Positions 33,655 through 42,180 of a DNA stretch of 52,446 nucleotides are shown piece by piece. Both the position numbers and the translations under genes were made by a program. The stretch comes from Caldifarciminota bacterium. Its GTDB lineage: Bacteria; Hydrothermota; Tepidihabitantia; SM23-42. Numbering within the stretch: the first letter of the stretch is position 1; each line of letters begins with the position of its first letter. The DNA lies in the NCBI GenBank assembly GCA_020353055.1, contig CP070686.1:1213853-1266298 (forward strand), read 5' to 3'. The notes beneath the pieces were generated by a model, which was not told the DNA's origin, ran no database searches, and saw only the letters and a list, made by a program, of their open reading frames with translations.

Positions 33655-33820
33655 CTGCTCTCCAAATAATCAACAAGAATTGGTTAAAAAAAATCTGCGT
33701 TATTGCATGAGTTTGTGGATAACCCATAAAATAGTGAATTAAAATTATAGAGAAAGGCTCGAAATTTCATGCAAATAACTTATCCACAGCTTTTACAAAT
33801 TTATCCACATTTTTTGGCCG
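33655..33820. other. AT-rich gap with three perfect DnaA boxes (possible replication origin)
   Basis: The DnaA consensus TTATCCACA occurs on the + strand at 33780-33788 and 33801-33809 (starts 21 bp apart, two helical turns) and on the - strand at 33722-33714. Between and beside them the sequence is strongly AT-rich (33684-33695 and 33726-33751). No gene fits in the gap. The flanking genes are moxR and a UPF0282 hydrolase, not the usual dnaA, dnaN or rpmH. It may be an origin, a DnaA-titrating site, or a DnaA-regulated promoter for moxR. Confidence 0.6.
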
Positions 33821-34678
33821 CTAGTATGGTTGACCATCATACATATCCTTCCGCTTGGCCTCGAGTTGGTCCTCCTCCTTACCAAGAAAACCCGCCGCCG
33901 AGCAGACGGTCAGACCTCTTTTGGTCTTGCTAAAACAACCCAAATAGTCGACCCAGTTGAGGTCACGCAGCAAGTGATGATCAACGATCATGTTGGTTAG
34001 CCGACATCCGTCGACGATCTTCATCAAATTTTCTATGGCCTTGTCAATATCCGACCTCTTATAGTGAGAACCCATTAGATAGGTGGCCGGCCCGTCAATG
34101 ACAATGCTATTCGGGCTTTTGTCAATAATGAAATCTAATGCACCGCTATTCAATGGCCCCTGCACGTCGGAGGTAAAAAGAAATCGCTCATTGTCCTCGA
34201 TCATGGTCTGAACCACGTAGCCAAGTTTGTGCGTGAGCCCGTGAAGGACTGGCTCGGAAAAGGTTATCGTTGTCTTCCCAAGGTTGAAAGAATTGCCGTC
34301 AGCGATGTTGATTGTCTTTGCGTAGGGTTCGATACGGCTAAGAAAAGTCGCCGCGCGCTGCTTTTGACTCTGATTCAAAAATTCACGCGGGTGTTTGAGA
34401 AACACATCCTTGCCCTGGAATATCTCGGGGTGATCCGGGTTATGATGGTCAAAATGATAGTGAGTGACAATCACGATGTCCGACATACTGACCCACTTGG
34501 TGATCGCCTCCCACATCTCCCTGTGACGATCGAGTTCTATTCGGTGCGGAGGTAATGAATAGCGATCAGGCGCAACAGAAACCCCGGGGTCGATGAAAAC
34601 CCGGACGTCCGAAGTCTCGACAAAGGTAGCCATACTGCGTACACCCAAAGAATCAAACGCGACGGGCAGAATCTTCAT
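33821..34678 (-). CDS. UPF0282 metallo-beta-lactamase-fold hydrolase
   Basis: 285 residues. It matches the UPF0282 family known mainly from archaea: DSLGVRSMATFVETSDVRVFIDPGVSVAP and YSLPPHRIEL at the N-terminus, then the metal motif THYHFDHHNPD (HxHxDHH), FTSDVQGP and IVDHHLLRD as later ligands. The substrate is unknown. The start overlaps the rpiB 3' end by 26 bp, so the two are translated from one message. The gene ends at the edge of the DnaA-box gap. Confidence 0.88.
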   Translation of the reverse strand: MKILPVAFDSLGVRSMATFVETSDVRVFIDPGVSVAPDRYSLPPHRIELDRHREMWEAITKWVSMSDIVIVTHYHFDHHNPDHPEIFQGKDVFLKHPREFLNQSQKQRAATFLSRIEPYAKTINIADGNSFNLGKTTITFSEPVLHGLTHKLGYVVQTMIEDNERFLFTSDVQGPLNSGALDFIIDKSPNSIVIDGPATYLMGSHYKRSDIDKAIENLMKIVDGCRLTNMIVDHHLLRDLNWVDYLGCFSKTKRGLTVCSAAGFLGKEEDQLEAKRKDMYDGQPY

Positions 34679-35108
34679 ATTTCCGAATTTTCTTGATTCG
34701 ACGGAGGTGTCGGCCGCCGTCGAATCTGGTAAGGAGGAATGTTTTCATTATATTGCGCGTCCGGGAGTCGTATTTCACGAAACCTGCTGGCATGACGAGC
34801 ACGTTTGCATTATTATGGGCGCGGGCGAATCTTGCGTAAGTTGGATTGGTACAGAAGGCAGCCCGTATGCCCTTAACCTTATTGGCCGCCATGACCATGC
34901 CTTGACCACTATAGCAAAGCAGGATACCGTACGCCGCTTTCTTACTCGCCACGGCCTCACCTACGGCGATGGCAATATCTGGATAATCAACTGATTCGGT
35001 AGAATCAGTGCCGTAGTCTAATACTTCATGGCCCTTCTTGCGGAGATAAGTCATGATCTGCGTTTTGAAAGCAACTCCACGATGGTCGGCACCGACGGCG
35101 ATCTTCAT
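34653..35108 (-). CDS. rpiB: Ribose-5-phosphate isomerase B
   Basis: 151 residues. RpiB/LacAB pattern: MKIAVGADHRGVAFK, VDYPDIAIAVGEAV, GILLCYSGQGMVMAANKVKGIRAAFC, HNNANVLVMPA. The catalytic Cys is kept (ILLC), but the following CGTG loop is CYSG, a divergence from most RpiB proteins. It interconverts ribose-5-P and ribulose-5-P; allose-6-P is an alternative substrate. The C-terminal tail is basic (RRIKKIRKYEDSARRV). No Shine-Dalgarno or consensus promoter is evident. The next gene overlaps its end. Confidence 0.87.
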   Translation of the reverse strand: MKIAVGADHRGVAFKTQIMTYLRKKGHEVLDYGTDSTESVDYPDIAIAVGEAVASKKAAYGILLCYSGQGMVMAANKVKGIRAAFCTNPTYARFARAHNNANVLVMPAGFVKYDSRTRNIMKTFLLTRFDGGRHLRRIKKIRKYEDSARRV

Positions 35109-35190
35109 GACAATGAAATAACCGTTGAACCAATGGAAAACTCACACTGCGCCGTGGAAACAGGAGCGATCAACGAGACCTTCTTGCCAC

Positions 35191-36114
35191 CTAACTGACC
35201 TTTGTCAACCATTTGTGCTTATCAGGCTCACGGCCTTCAATGATGTCGAAGAACTTTTTCTGCAGTTTCTTGGTGATGGGTCCAGCCTTACCGGCACCAA
35301 CTGTTATTTTGTCGACTGAACGAATCGGCGTTATTTCAGCAGCCGAACCGGTGAAGAAAACCTCATCGGCGATATACAGAAATTCACGGGCAAGTTTTTC
35401 CTCAGCAACTTCGATTCCCATATCACGAGCAATGGTCATCACCGTATTGCGGGTTATCCCGGGCAAAATACTGGCATGTAGTGGTGGTGTATAGATGAAG
35501 CCGTCCTTGATAACGAACAAGTTTTCACCAGACCCCTCACTGAGGTAACCGGTATTGTCCAGAGCAATTCCCTCTGTGAAACCATAAAGGGTTGCTTCCA
35601 TTTTGATCAATTGAGAGTTCATATAGTTCGCACAGCACTTTGCCATAGCGGGAAACGTATTTGGAGCCATTCTATTCCACGATGATATCATGACATCGAC
35701 GCCATTCTCAAGTGCCTCATCACCCAGATATTTACCCCACTGCAGGGTTGCGATTGTAACGTTCACAGGACAAGGAAAAGGGTTGACACCCAGTTCCCCA
35801 TACCCGCGGTAAGCGATCGGCCTGATATATGCTGCCTTCAAAGCGTTCTTTTTGATCAATTCGACCGCAACCTTGTTGATTTCTTCTCGTGTATAGGGGA
35901 TTTCCATTCTATATATCTTGGCTGAATTGAAGAGACGATCGGTATGTTCCTTCAAGCGGAAAATCATCGGCCCTTTCGGTGTATCGTAACACCTCAAGCC
36001 TTCAAAGACGCCAGTACCGTAGTGTATAACATGGGACATGACATGGATCTTTGCATCTTCCCATGCGACAAATTTCCCGTCCATCCAAACATATTTCGTT
36101 TGCGCCATTGCCAT
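35191..36114 (-). CDS. ilvE: Branched-chain amino acid aminotransferase
   Basis: 307 residues; AAGGAGG 6 nt before the ATG. Class IV PLP aminotransferase: KYVWMDGKFVAWEDAKIHVMSHVIHYGTGVFEGLRCY, the Tyr/Arg region VGVNPF-like LGVNPFPCPVNV, and GYLSEGSGENLFVIKDG and PGITRNTVMTIARDMG near the end; PLP lysine in SQLIKMEATLYG. It performs the last step of valine, leucine and isoleucine synthesis with glutamate as donor. It is divergent from glnA, the glutamine synthetase gene, so the shared gap ties two nitrogen-metabolism promoters together. Confidence 0.93.
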   Translation of the reverse strand: MAMAQTKYVWMDGKFVAWEDAKIHVMSHVIHYGTGVFEGLRCYDTPKGPMIFRLKEHTDRLFNSAKIYRMEIPYTREEINKVAVELIKKNALKAAYIRPIAYRGYGELGVNPFPCPVNVTIATLQWGKYLGDEALENGVDVMISSWNRMAPNTFPAMAKCCANYMNSQLIKMEATLYGFTEGIALDNTGYLSEGSGENLFVIKDGFIYTPPLHASILPGITRNTVMTIARDMGIEVAEEKLAREFLYIADEVFFTGSAAEITPIRSVDKITVGAGKAGPITKKLQKKFFDIIEGREPDKHKWLTKVS

Positions 36115-36136
36115 GTTGTTCCTCCTTGAATAAGTA

Positions 36137-36164
36137 ACTATAACTAAATAGAAAAGGAAGTCAA
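36137..36164 (-). promoter_or_regulatory. Promoter of ilvE
   Basis: On the - strand TTGACT (36164-36159), 16-bp spacer, TATAGT (36142-36137); short leader with AAGGAGG before ATG 36114. Confidence 0.7.
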
Positions 36165-36177
36165 GAAAATTATTTCG

Positions 36178-36205
36178 TTGACAATAAAAAGATTCTATCT
36201 ATAAT
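36178..36205 (+). promoter_or_regulatory. Perfect consensus promoter of glnA (leaderless)
   Basis: TTGACA 36178-36183, 16-bp spacer, TATAAT 36200-36205, seven bases, then ATG 36213. The two -35 boxes of ilvE and glnA are 13 bp apart. Confidence 0.8.
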
Positions 36206-36212
36206 AATGACA

Positions 36213-37559
36213 ATGAAAAAACAAGATGTCACTAAGTTGAAAAAGAAACTTGAAAACCTGGGAGTGAGGTTCATAGATTTAAAATATCCCTCGCTCATCG
36301 GAAATTTGCATCACATTACCGTGCCTTTTGAACGTTTTGACTGGATAATCGAAAGTGGCGTGGGTGTTGATGGTTCCAGTCTTCCCGGATACAAACTGGT
36401 CGAGCAAGGAGATATGCTCCTCTTCCCGGATCTATCCACCCTATTCTTCGATCCTTTCTTTGAACAGAAAACAGCTTCCTTCTTGTGTAGCATACATTCA
36501 CCCGATAAGCTCGTGCCCTATAGACGTGATCCCAGAAACCTGGCCATGAAAACGGCTGAATACGTTCGCAAGGAACTGAACGTTGAGGCATATTTTCTGA
36601 CCGAATTAGAGTTCTACATGCTCGGACACTGCAATTATGGAGAAGGTTCTGGATACAGTTTCTATGAGATCGGCCCCGAAAAAGAGGAAGCAGAACATAT
36701 CAACTACCCGATAAGAAAAAAAGGCGGCTACCATGTTGGTCCTCCGCAGGACAATTCATTCAATATACGAAATTCCATAATCGAAGCCCTTTCGCGATGC
36801 GGCATTAAATCAAAATACCACCATCACGAGGTTGGTGAAAAAGGACAGGTTGAGATCGAACTCGTCTTCGAACCGCTGGCTAAAGCAGCCGATGATGTAT
36901 TCATGGCTAAATACCTGATAAAATGCGTTTCACAGAAATACGGAAAATGGGTGACATTCATGCCCAAACCGTTTTTTGATGAACCAGGTAACGGCATGCA
37001 TTTTCATCAATATCTCGGGAGGAAGAATAGATCGCTATTCTACTCCGCGGGCAAGGAATACAAGCTGAGTGAAACGGCTCTCAATTACATCGGTGGCATC
37101 CTGCGTCATTCTCGTGCATTATGCGCAATCACCAATCCAAGCACGAATTCCTACAAACGCCTTATCCCGGGTTTTGAGGCCCCGACATATACTGATTTTG
37201 CATATGCCAGCAGAACAACGGCGATACGCATTCCCGGCTACCTTAAGAACAAGAGAATGCTTGATGTTGAATATCGTATTCCCGATGCCATAGCAAACCC
37301 ATACTTAGCGATTCCAGCGGTCGTGCTTGCGGGCATTGATGGCATCAAGAACAAAACCAAACCGGAACAAAAGGAACGCCTTCCGTCTAATATGTATGAA
37401 GCGATCGGAGCCCTGAAAAAAGACCACGAATTCTTGATGCAAGGTGAGATATTCAGCATGGATCTCCTCGAAAGTTGGATCGAAGTAAAGACAAAGCAGT
37501 TAGAAGAAGTACATATCAGACCACATCCTCATGAGTTCACGCTTTACTTTGGTGCTTAG
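36213..37559 (+). CDS. glnA: Glutamine synthetase, type I
   Basis: 448 residues from ATG 36213; an in-frame ATG at 36207 would lie just 1 bp after the -10 box. GS catalytic pattern: GVGVDGSSLPGY near the N-terminus, TELEFYML, YHHHEVGEKGQVEIEL, PGNGMHFHQYL, NPSTNSYKRLIPGFEAP, RTTAIRIPG and VEYRIPDAIANPYLAI. It joins ammonia to glutamate with ATP. The length fits the GSI-alpha group; the Tyr adenylylation site (NLYDL-type) of the beta group is not seen, so control by adenylylation is unlikely. The oxidoreductase gene follows after 14 bp. Confidence 0.93.
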   Translation: MKKQDVTKLKKKLENLGVRFIDLKYPSLIGNLHHITVPFERFDWIIESGVGVDGSSLPGYKLVEQGDMLLFPDLSTLFFDPFFEQKTASFLCSIHSPDKLVPYRRDPRNLAMKTAEYVRKELNVEAYFLTELEFYMLGHCNYGEGSGYSFYEIGPEKEEAEHINYPIRKKGGYHVGPPQDNSFNIRNSIIEALSRCGIKSKYHHHEVGEKGQVEIELVFEPLAKAADDVFMAKYLIKCVSQKYGKWVTFMPKPFFDEPGNGMHFHQYLGRKNRSLFYSAGKEYKLSETALNYIGGILRHSRALCAITNPSTNSYKRLIPGFEAPTYTDFAYASRTTAIRIPGYLKNKRMLDVEYRIPDAIANPYLAIPAVVLAGIDGIKNKTKPEQKERLPSNMYEAIGALKKDHEFLMQGEIFSMDLLESWIEVKTKQLEEVHIRPHPHEFTLYFGA

Positions 37560-37573
37560 CGTACAATGGACGT

Positions 37574-38581
37574 ATGAAGAAAAAGATAAGCATCGGTGTG
37601 GTCGGATGCGGTAACCAAGCACAGATCGCCCATCTTCCTTTTTTCAGCAGAAATAACCGATGCCACCTGACAGCTATATGTGACACGGATTTAAGAAAAC
37701 TCGACTACCTCGGGTCAAAATACAACATTCCCAAACGCTTTCAGGATTTTCAGGAAATTGTGGAAGACGAGGAAATTGACGCGCTCGTCATATCAACGCC
37801 CAATTATCTCCACGTGCCAATGTCAGTTACTGCACTGAAGTACGGCAAACATGTTTTATGTGAAACACCGATGGCCATAAATCTTCGCGAAGCACGTGAA
37901 ATGAAAAAAGTTATGAAGAAGGCAAAACCCAAATTCGCACTCGCCATGAATAACCGGTTGCGTCCTGATGTGCAAATACTGAAAAACTTCATCCAGGAGA
38001 ACGAACTGGGTGTGATATATTACGCCAAGAGCGGCTGGCTAATAGGTACCCGCGAGTGGATATTGAGCCCGGGAAGGCTCGAAAATCTCTCAAGAAGCGG
38101 AGGAGCTTTTTTGAATCTTGGCGTACATCTGTTGGATATCGCACTATACTTGTTGTCGAATAAAGTAGTCACAAGTGTTTTCGCATCTCTACACAAGAAA
38201 GAAGTCGAAGCCGATGTTGAAGATACTGCAATGTGTATTATCAATTTCAGCGATGGAACACTGCTCACGATAGAAGTCGGTTGGTCTCTTCTCTTTGAAA
38301 AAGATTTTCTGTACTGCAATGTATTTGGCAATAAGGGAGCTGCCCTGCTGAACCCTCTGAAAATACAGAAGGAATTACATGGAGAACTCTACAATGTTAC
38401 ACCGACTATTACGCACAAGAATATATACGAAACATCATATCAGTTACAGAACCACATGTTCCTTGAATACCTTTCCGGTAAAGCGCATCCACCTCTCACC
38501 ATAGATGGAGGGTTGATGATCGCTGAAATAACCGAAGCATTTTATGCCTCGGCACTGAGGGAACAACTGGTCAGAATATAG
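37574..38581 (+). CDS. Gfo/Idh/MocA-family oxidoreductase
   Basis: 335 residues. The N-terminal Rossmann fold has IGVVGCGNQAQIAHLPFF (6-23) and the family's EKP-like site reads CETPMAIN (about 96-103) in place of the usual EKP-A. The C-terminal half is the typical substrate-binding beta sheet, with GGAFLNLGVHLLDIALYLL supplying the Asp/His pair. It probably oxidises or reduces a sugar or inositol derivative with NAD(P). TACAAT ends 6 bp before the ATG, but no good -35 matches it, so read-through from glnA is more likely. Confidence 0.83.
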   Translation: MKKKISIGVVGCGNQAQIAHLPFFSRNNRCHLTAICDTDLRKLDYLGSKYNIPKRFQDFQEIVEDEEIDALVISTPNYLHVPMSVTALKYGKHVLCETPMAINLREAREMKKVMKKAKPKFALAMNNRLRPDVQILKNFIQENELGVIYYAKSGWLIGTREWILSPGRLENLSRSGGAFLNLGVHLLDIALYLLSNKVVTSVFASLHKKEVEADVEDTAMCIINFSDGTLLTIEVGWSLLFEKDFLYCNVFGNKGAALLNPLKIQKELHGELYNVTPTITHKNIYETSYQLQNHMFLEYLSGKAHPPLTIDGGLMIAEITEAFYASALREQLVRI

Positions 38582-38597
38582 AAAACATTTATCCACT

Positions 38598-40088
38598 ATG
38601 ATGATCGCGAACAATAACCGTAACACCGTGCTGATTACCGCCAGCGCCCTGCTGCTATCCCTTTCTTTCCATCCACTGCAACTGCACTTCCTTGCGTGGT
38701 TTGGTCTGGTGCCGCTGCTCTATGCGATCGAAGGATCACGGCCAAGTCAATCTTTCCGCACGGGGATACTTTTTGGTTTCCTGTTTTCAATGTTCACCCT
38801 CTTCTGGATAGTCTTTTTGCAGATCGAAGCGAACATAAAAATGTTAATGGTCGGCGGATTATTTATCCTCTTTCTGTACATCGGTTTCTATTTCGGAATC
38901 TCGGCGCTCGTTGCACGGAAGGTCGGCTTCTGGTCTTTGCCGTTGATCATTACTGGGTTGGAGTATGTAAGAAGCATCGGTGAACTGGGCTTCCCCTGGT
39001 TAACTTTCGGTTACTCACAGGCCCGTTATCCCTTATTCATACAGCAGGCAGCAATCTACGGAGTGTACGGTATATCACTCTGGTTGATGTATCTCAACGT
39101 TGCAGTCTACAGTGCATTGAAGAAGAAGACACTCAGACATCTCCTGTTGGTAATTCTAATATTTTTCTTACCGGTCGTATACGGAATCTCGAGGCCGCAA
39201 CGGTCTCAAGAAAGGATCGCCCGCGTAGGCATCGTACAACCCAACATCGACCCTAACCTCAAATTCAGTAGAGAATTACGGTACAAGACTTTTGAACGTC
39301 TGATGAACCTCTCGGTGCAGTGCATGCGCACTTCATTAGACGAATTTGGCGATTCTCTTGATCTGATCGTCTGGCCGGAAACTGCTACTCCGGTCTTTCT
39401 AAAATCACCTGGCAAGTATCAAGATTTGGTCAGACATCTTGTAGACCGATTGGGCACCCCGATCTTCACCGGAACTGCGATATATGAGTCGCAATCCAGG
39501 GACATATTCAACGGCGCGGTGCTGATAGAACCCAACCGTGGCATAAACCAAGATTATCGAAAGATCCATCTCGTCCCCTTCGGAGAACATATCCCATTTG
39601 ACCACCATATACCTATCTTGCGCAAAGTCGATTTTGGTGAAGGTGACTACACACCTGGTACTATCCCGACCGTATTTGAAATACCGGAGTTTAAATTCTC
39701 ATGCCTTATATGCTTCGAATCAATTTTCCCAGGACTGTCGAGGCAGGCGGTAAACGACGGCGCCGAAATCCTCACAAATATAACTAATGACGGGTGGTTC
39801 GGCAAAATATCCGGTGCCCAGCAACACAATAACATGGCGATCCTGCGGAGCGTGGAAAATGGCGTCGTGCTGTTGCGCAGCGCGAATACAGGCATATCGA
39901 TGATCGTTGACCAGTATGGCAGAGTTATGACAGAGAAATCTTTGTTCGTACAAGAAACAATAGTGGGGGCTATATATATCGATCCTGTCGATACGCTTTA
40001 CAGGAAGATAGGCGACCTGCTGCCTATCCTGTGCCTCCTCTTGACGACAATACTCGCAGTAAGGAGTCAATTTTTCAGAAAAAAGTAG
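38598..40088 (+). CDS. lnt: Apolipoprotein N-acyltransferase
   Basis: 496 residues. About seven transmembrane segments lie in the first 200 residues, followed by a periplasmic nitrilase domain with the catalytic triad: Glu in IVWPETATP (near 261), Lys in YRKIHLVPFGEHIPF, Cys in CLICFESIFPG (near 372). It adds the third acyl chain to lipoproteins, in keeping with a Gram-negative type envelope and the lipoprotein encoded in this window. It starts 16 bp after the oxidoreductase gene with no Shine-Dalgarno. Confidence 0.92.
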   Translation: MMIANNNRNTVLITASALLLSLSFHPLQLHFLAWFGLVPLLYAIEGSRPSQSFRTGILFGFLFSMFTLFWIVFLQIEANIKMLMVGGLFILFLYIGFYFGISALVARKVGFWSLPLIITGLEYVRSIGELGFPWLTFGYSQARYPLFIQQAAIYGVYGISLWLMYLNVAVYSALKKKTLRHLLLVILIFFLPVVYGISRPQRSQERIARVGIVQPNIDPNLKFSRELRYKTFERLMNLSVQCMRTSLDEFGDSLDLIVWPETATPVFLKSPGKYQDLVRHLVDRLGTPIFTGTAIYESQSRDIFNGAVLIEPNRGINQDYRKIHLVPFGEHIPFDHHIPILRKVDFGEGDYTPGTIPTVFEIPEFKFSCLICFESIFPGLSRQAVNDGAEILTNITNDGWFGKISGAQQHNNMAILRSVENGVVLLRSANTGISMIVDQYGRVMTEKSLFVQETIVGAIYIDPVDTLYRKIGDLLPILCLLLTTILAVRSQFFRKK

Positions 40089-40139
40089 CAAAAATCCGAA
40101 GATCGGCATACGATAGATACAATGTACCGTATTATTGTG

Positions 40140-40167
40140 TTGACACAAATATCCATATCATTATAAT
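40140..40167 (+). promoter_or_regulatory. Perfect consensus promoter of the triple-GAF GGDEF gene (leaderless)
   Basis: TTGACA 40140-40145, 16-bp spacer, TATAAT 40162-40167, six bases, then ATG 40174. Confidence 0.8.
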
Positions 40168-40173
40168 AAAAAT

Positions 40174-42177
40174 ATGCATAGGATACCTGTATATGATGGA
40201 ATACTGAAATACGTAAAACCATTATACGAAGCCAAAAAACCAAAACATATATACGACAGCATTACAAGAAATATCTGCGCATTACTGAAGGCGGATGCCT
40301 CACTTCTTTTTGTTTGTGGAGAACACACAAAAAAACTACGGGCGGTAAGTGCACATAATTTATCTAAGTCATATCAAAACCATGCTGACGAGGATATGAA
40401 GATCGCTCATCATGTTTGCGAAAATAAAAAATTGAAAGTAGTAAAAGACGTCAGGCAGTTATACCGTAAAACCGGCAAGACGGTGGTTCACCTGCTAAAA
40501 GCACAGAGAATTGCTTCGATTGTCTCGGTACCCATGCTCATTGACGGTAAATCAATCGGTGCCGTAAATATCTATTACTCCTCTCCCATTCAGAGGTTCG
40601 ACAAGAAAGAAATCGCAGGGCTCTACATGAAGATGGCCGCCCTCGCGATTGCCCACGCGCGTGCTGCCAGTGAGCTTCTCGACAAGAAGAAGATCATAAA
40701 AGGCATTCGAGATATCGGTGAACTCTCGACCTCATCATTTGCGTTTGACGAAATGATGCAAACATTGCTGACGGCTGCAGTGAATGCTGTAAAGGCGGAT
40801 TCGGCAAGACTGGTCTTGATCGACGATGAAAATCTTGCGGAAGTCGATGCCTTCGAATATCAGAGATCCTCGAACAAAACCAAGATTTACAGGTCAACTG
40901 AACGCCTGGATGACGGACTGTCTGGTCAAATCCTGCGTAAAAGAAAAGCGGTTGTCGTTTCAGACACTGGAACTTATACCGAAGCAACTCTTAAAGACCT
41001 CGAAAAAAGAAGCCTTTCGATAGCAGGAATTCCATTGGCAGCGCGTGGGAAGATCGTTGGTATCTTATTCCTTCATAGTAACATGACCGGTGCTTTTACA
41101 AAACCGGAGATCGATAATCTCACGGTTCTTGCTAACCACGCTGCAGTAGCAATCGACAATTTTGCGCTCAACAAAAAGGTTAAAAGGGAAGCGAAAGAAA
41201 CAGCGCTGTTATACGAGGTGAGCCAGAGTCTTATTTCAACCCTCGACTTTGACCAGTTACTGAACAACATACTGCAGCGTCTCAAAGAAACGTTCAACTT
41301 TCTCAACGTATCGGTTCTTCTTATCGATGAAGAGAAACGCGTGCTGTACACCCACTCAAGCATCGTATACTCACGGGAAGACAGAGACCGAAGATTGAAA
41401 ATTGGCAAGGATGGCATAACTGGCCACGTCGCTGACACCAAACAGATGTATTATTGCCCAGACGTTACTAAAGACGACTACTATGTCGCCGGTATTGAAA
41501 ACACCCAGAGCGAAGTGTGCTTTCCGCTGCTCACTGGTGATCGCTTGATCGGCGTACTCGATGTCGAGAGCTCAGAGAAGGATGGATTCTCTCAGGACGC
41601 CATTCTTCTTCTTTCCAGTCTGAGTGCGCAAATAGCGATTGCCATCGATAATGCGCGTTTGTACGCCGAAACGAAGAAATTGTCGTTGACCGATGCCCTA
41701 ACCGGTCTATCAAACCGACGCAGTTACGAGCTCTTCGCCGATGCCGAAATACGGCGTGCCGAACGGTACCGGCGTACGTTCGTTGTCATGATGATAGATT
41801 TTGACAATTTCAAGAATTATAATGACAAATACGGACATTCATCAGGCGACATTGTTCTCCAGAAACTGAGCAAGATAATGAAAGAAATAATCAGGGATGT
41901 CGATTTCCTTTGCCGGTACGGTGGTGACGAATTTGTATCGATCCTTCCGGAAACGGATGCTTCCTTTGCCCTCGATGTTGCGGAAAGGATGCGCAAAAAA
42001 ATCGCCGCACAAAGGATCCAGCCCAAGATTACATTGAGCATAGGCATTGCTTCATTCCCTCACGACGCGCGTGAAAAATCGAAACTTATTGACCTCGCGG
42101 ATCAGGCCTGTTATGAGGCAAAACAGCGTGGGGGGAACAGAGTTATATTCACGTTCAAACCCAAAGAAGCCAAGTAA
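40174..42177 (+). CDS. Triple-GAF diguanylate cyclase
   Basis: 667 residues. Three GAF-type sensory domains fill about 20-165, 190-335 and 350-500; the third has GKDGITGHVADTKQMYYCPDVTKD and VCFPLLTGDRLIGVLDVES. The GGDEF domain follows (about 510-667: LTDALTGLSNRRSYELF, CRYGGDEFVSILPET). The intact YGGDEF indicates an active cyclic-di-GMP synthase. No transmembrane segment is seen, so it senses cytosolic ligands or redox state. The message should be leaderless. Its stop is 3 bp from the stop of the opposing aminotransferase gene. Confidence 0.93.
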   Translation: MHRIPVYDGILKYVKPLYEAKKPKHIYDSITRNICALLKADASLLFVCGEHTKKLRAVSAHNLSKSYQNHADEDMKIAHHVCENKKLKVVKDVRQLYRKTGKTVVHLLKAQRIASIVSVPMLIDGKSIGAVNIYYSSPIQRFDKKEIAGLYMKMAALAIAHARAASELLDKKKIIKGIRDIGELSTSSFAFDEMMQTLLTAAVNAVKADSARLVLIDDENLAEVDAFEYQRSSNKTKIYRSTERLDDGLSGQILRKRKAVVVSDTGTYTEATLKDLEKRSLSIAGIPLAARGKIVGILFLHSNMTGAFTKPEIDNLTVLANHAAVAIDNFALNKKVKREAKETALLYEVSQSLISTLDFDQLLNNILQRLKETFNFLNVSVLLIDEEKRVLYTHSSIVYSREDRDRRLKIGKDGITGHVADTKQMYYCPDVTKDDYYVAGIENTQSEVCFPLLTGDRLIGVLDVESSEKDGFSQDAILLLSSLSAQIAIAIDNARLYAETKKLSLTDALTGLSNRRSYELFADAEIRRAERYRRTFVVMMIDFDNFKNYNDKYGHSSGDIVLQKLSKIMKEIIRDVDFLCRYGGDEFVSILPETDASFALDVAERMRKKIAAQRIQPKITLSIGIASFPHDAREKSKLIDLADQACYEAKQRGGNRVIFTFKPKEAK

Positions 42178-42180
42178 TTC

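Noticed and set aside
38589-38597. A fourth DnaA box (TTATCCACT)
   Set aside because: One mismatch, isolated, and just before the lnt start; likely chance.
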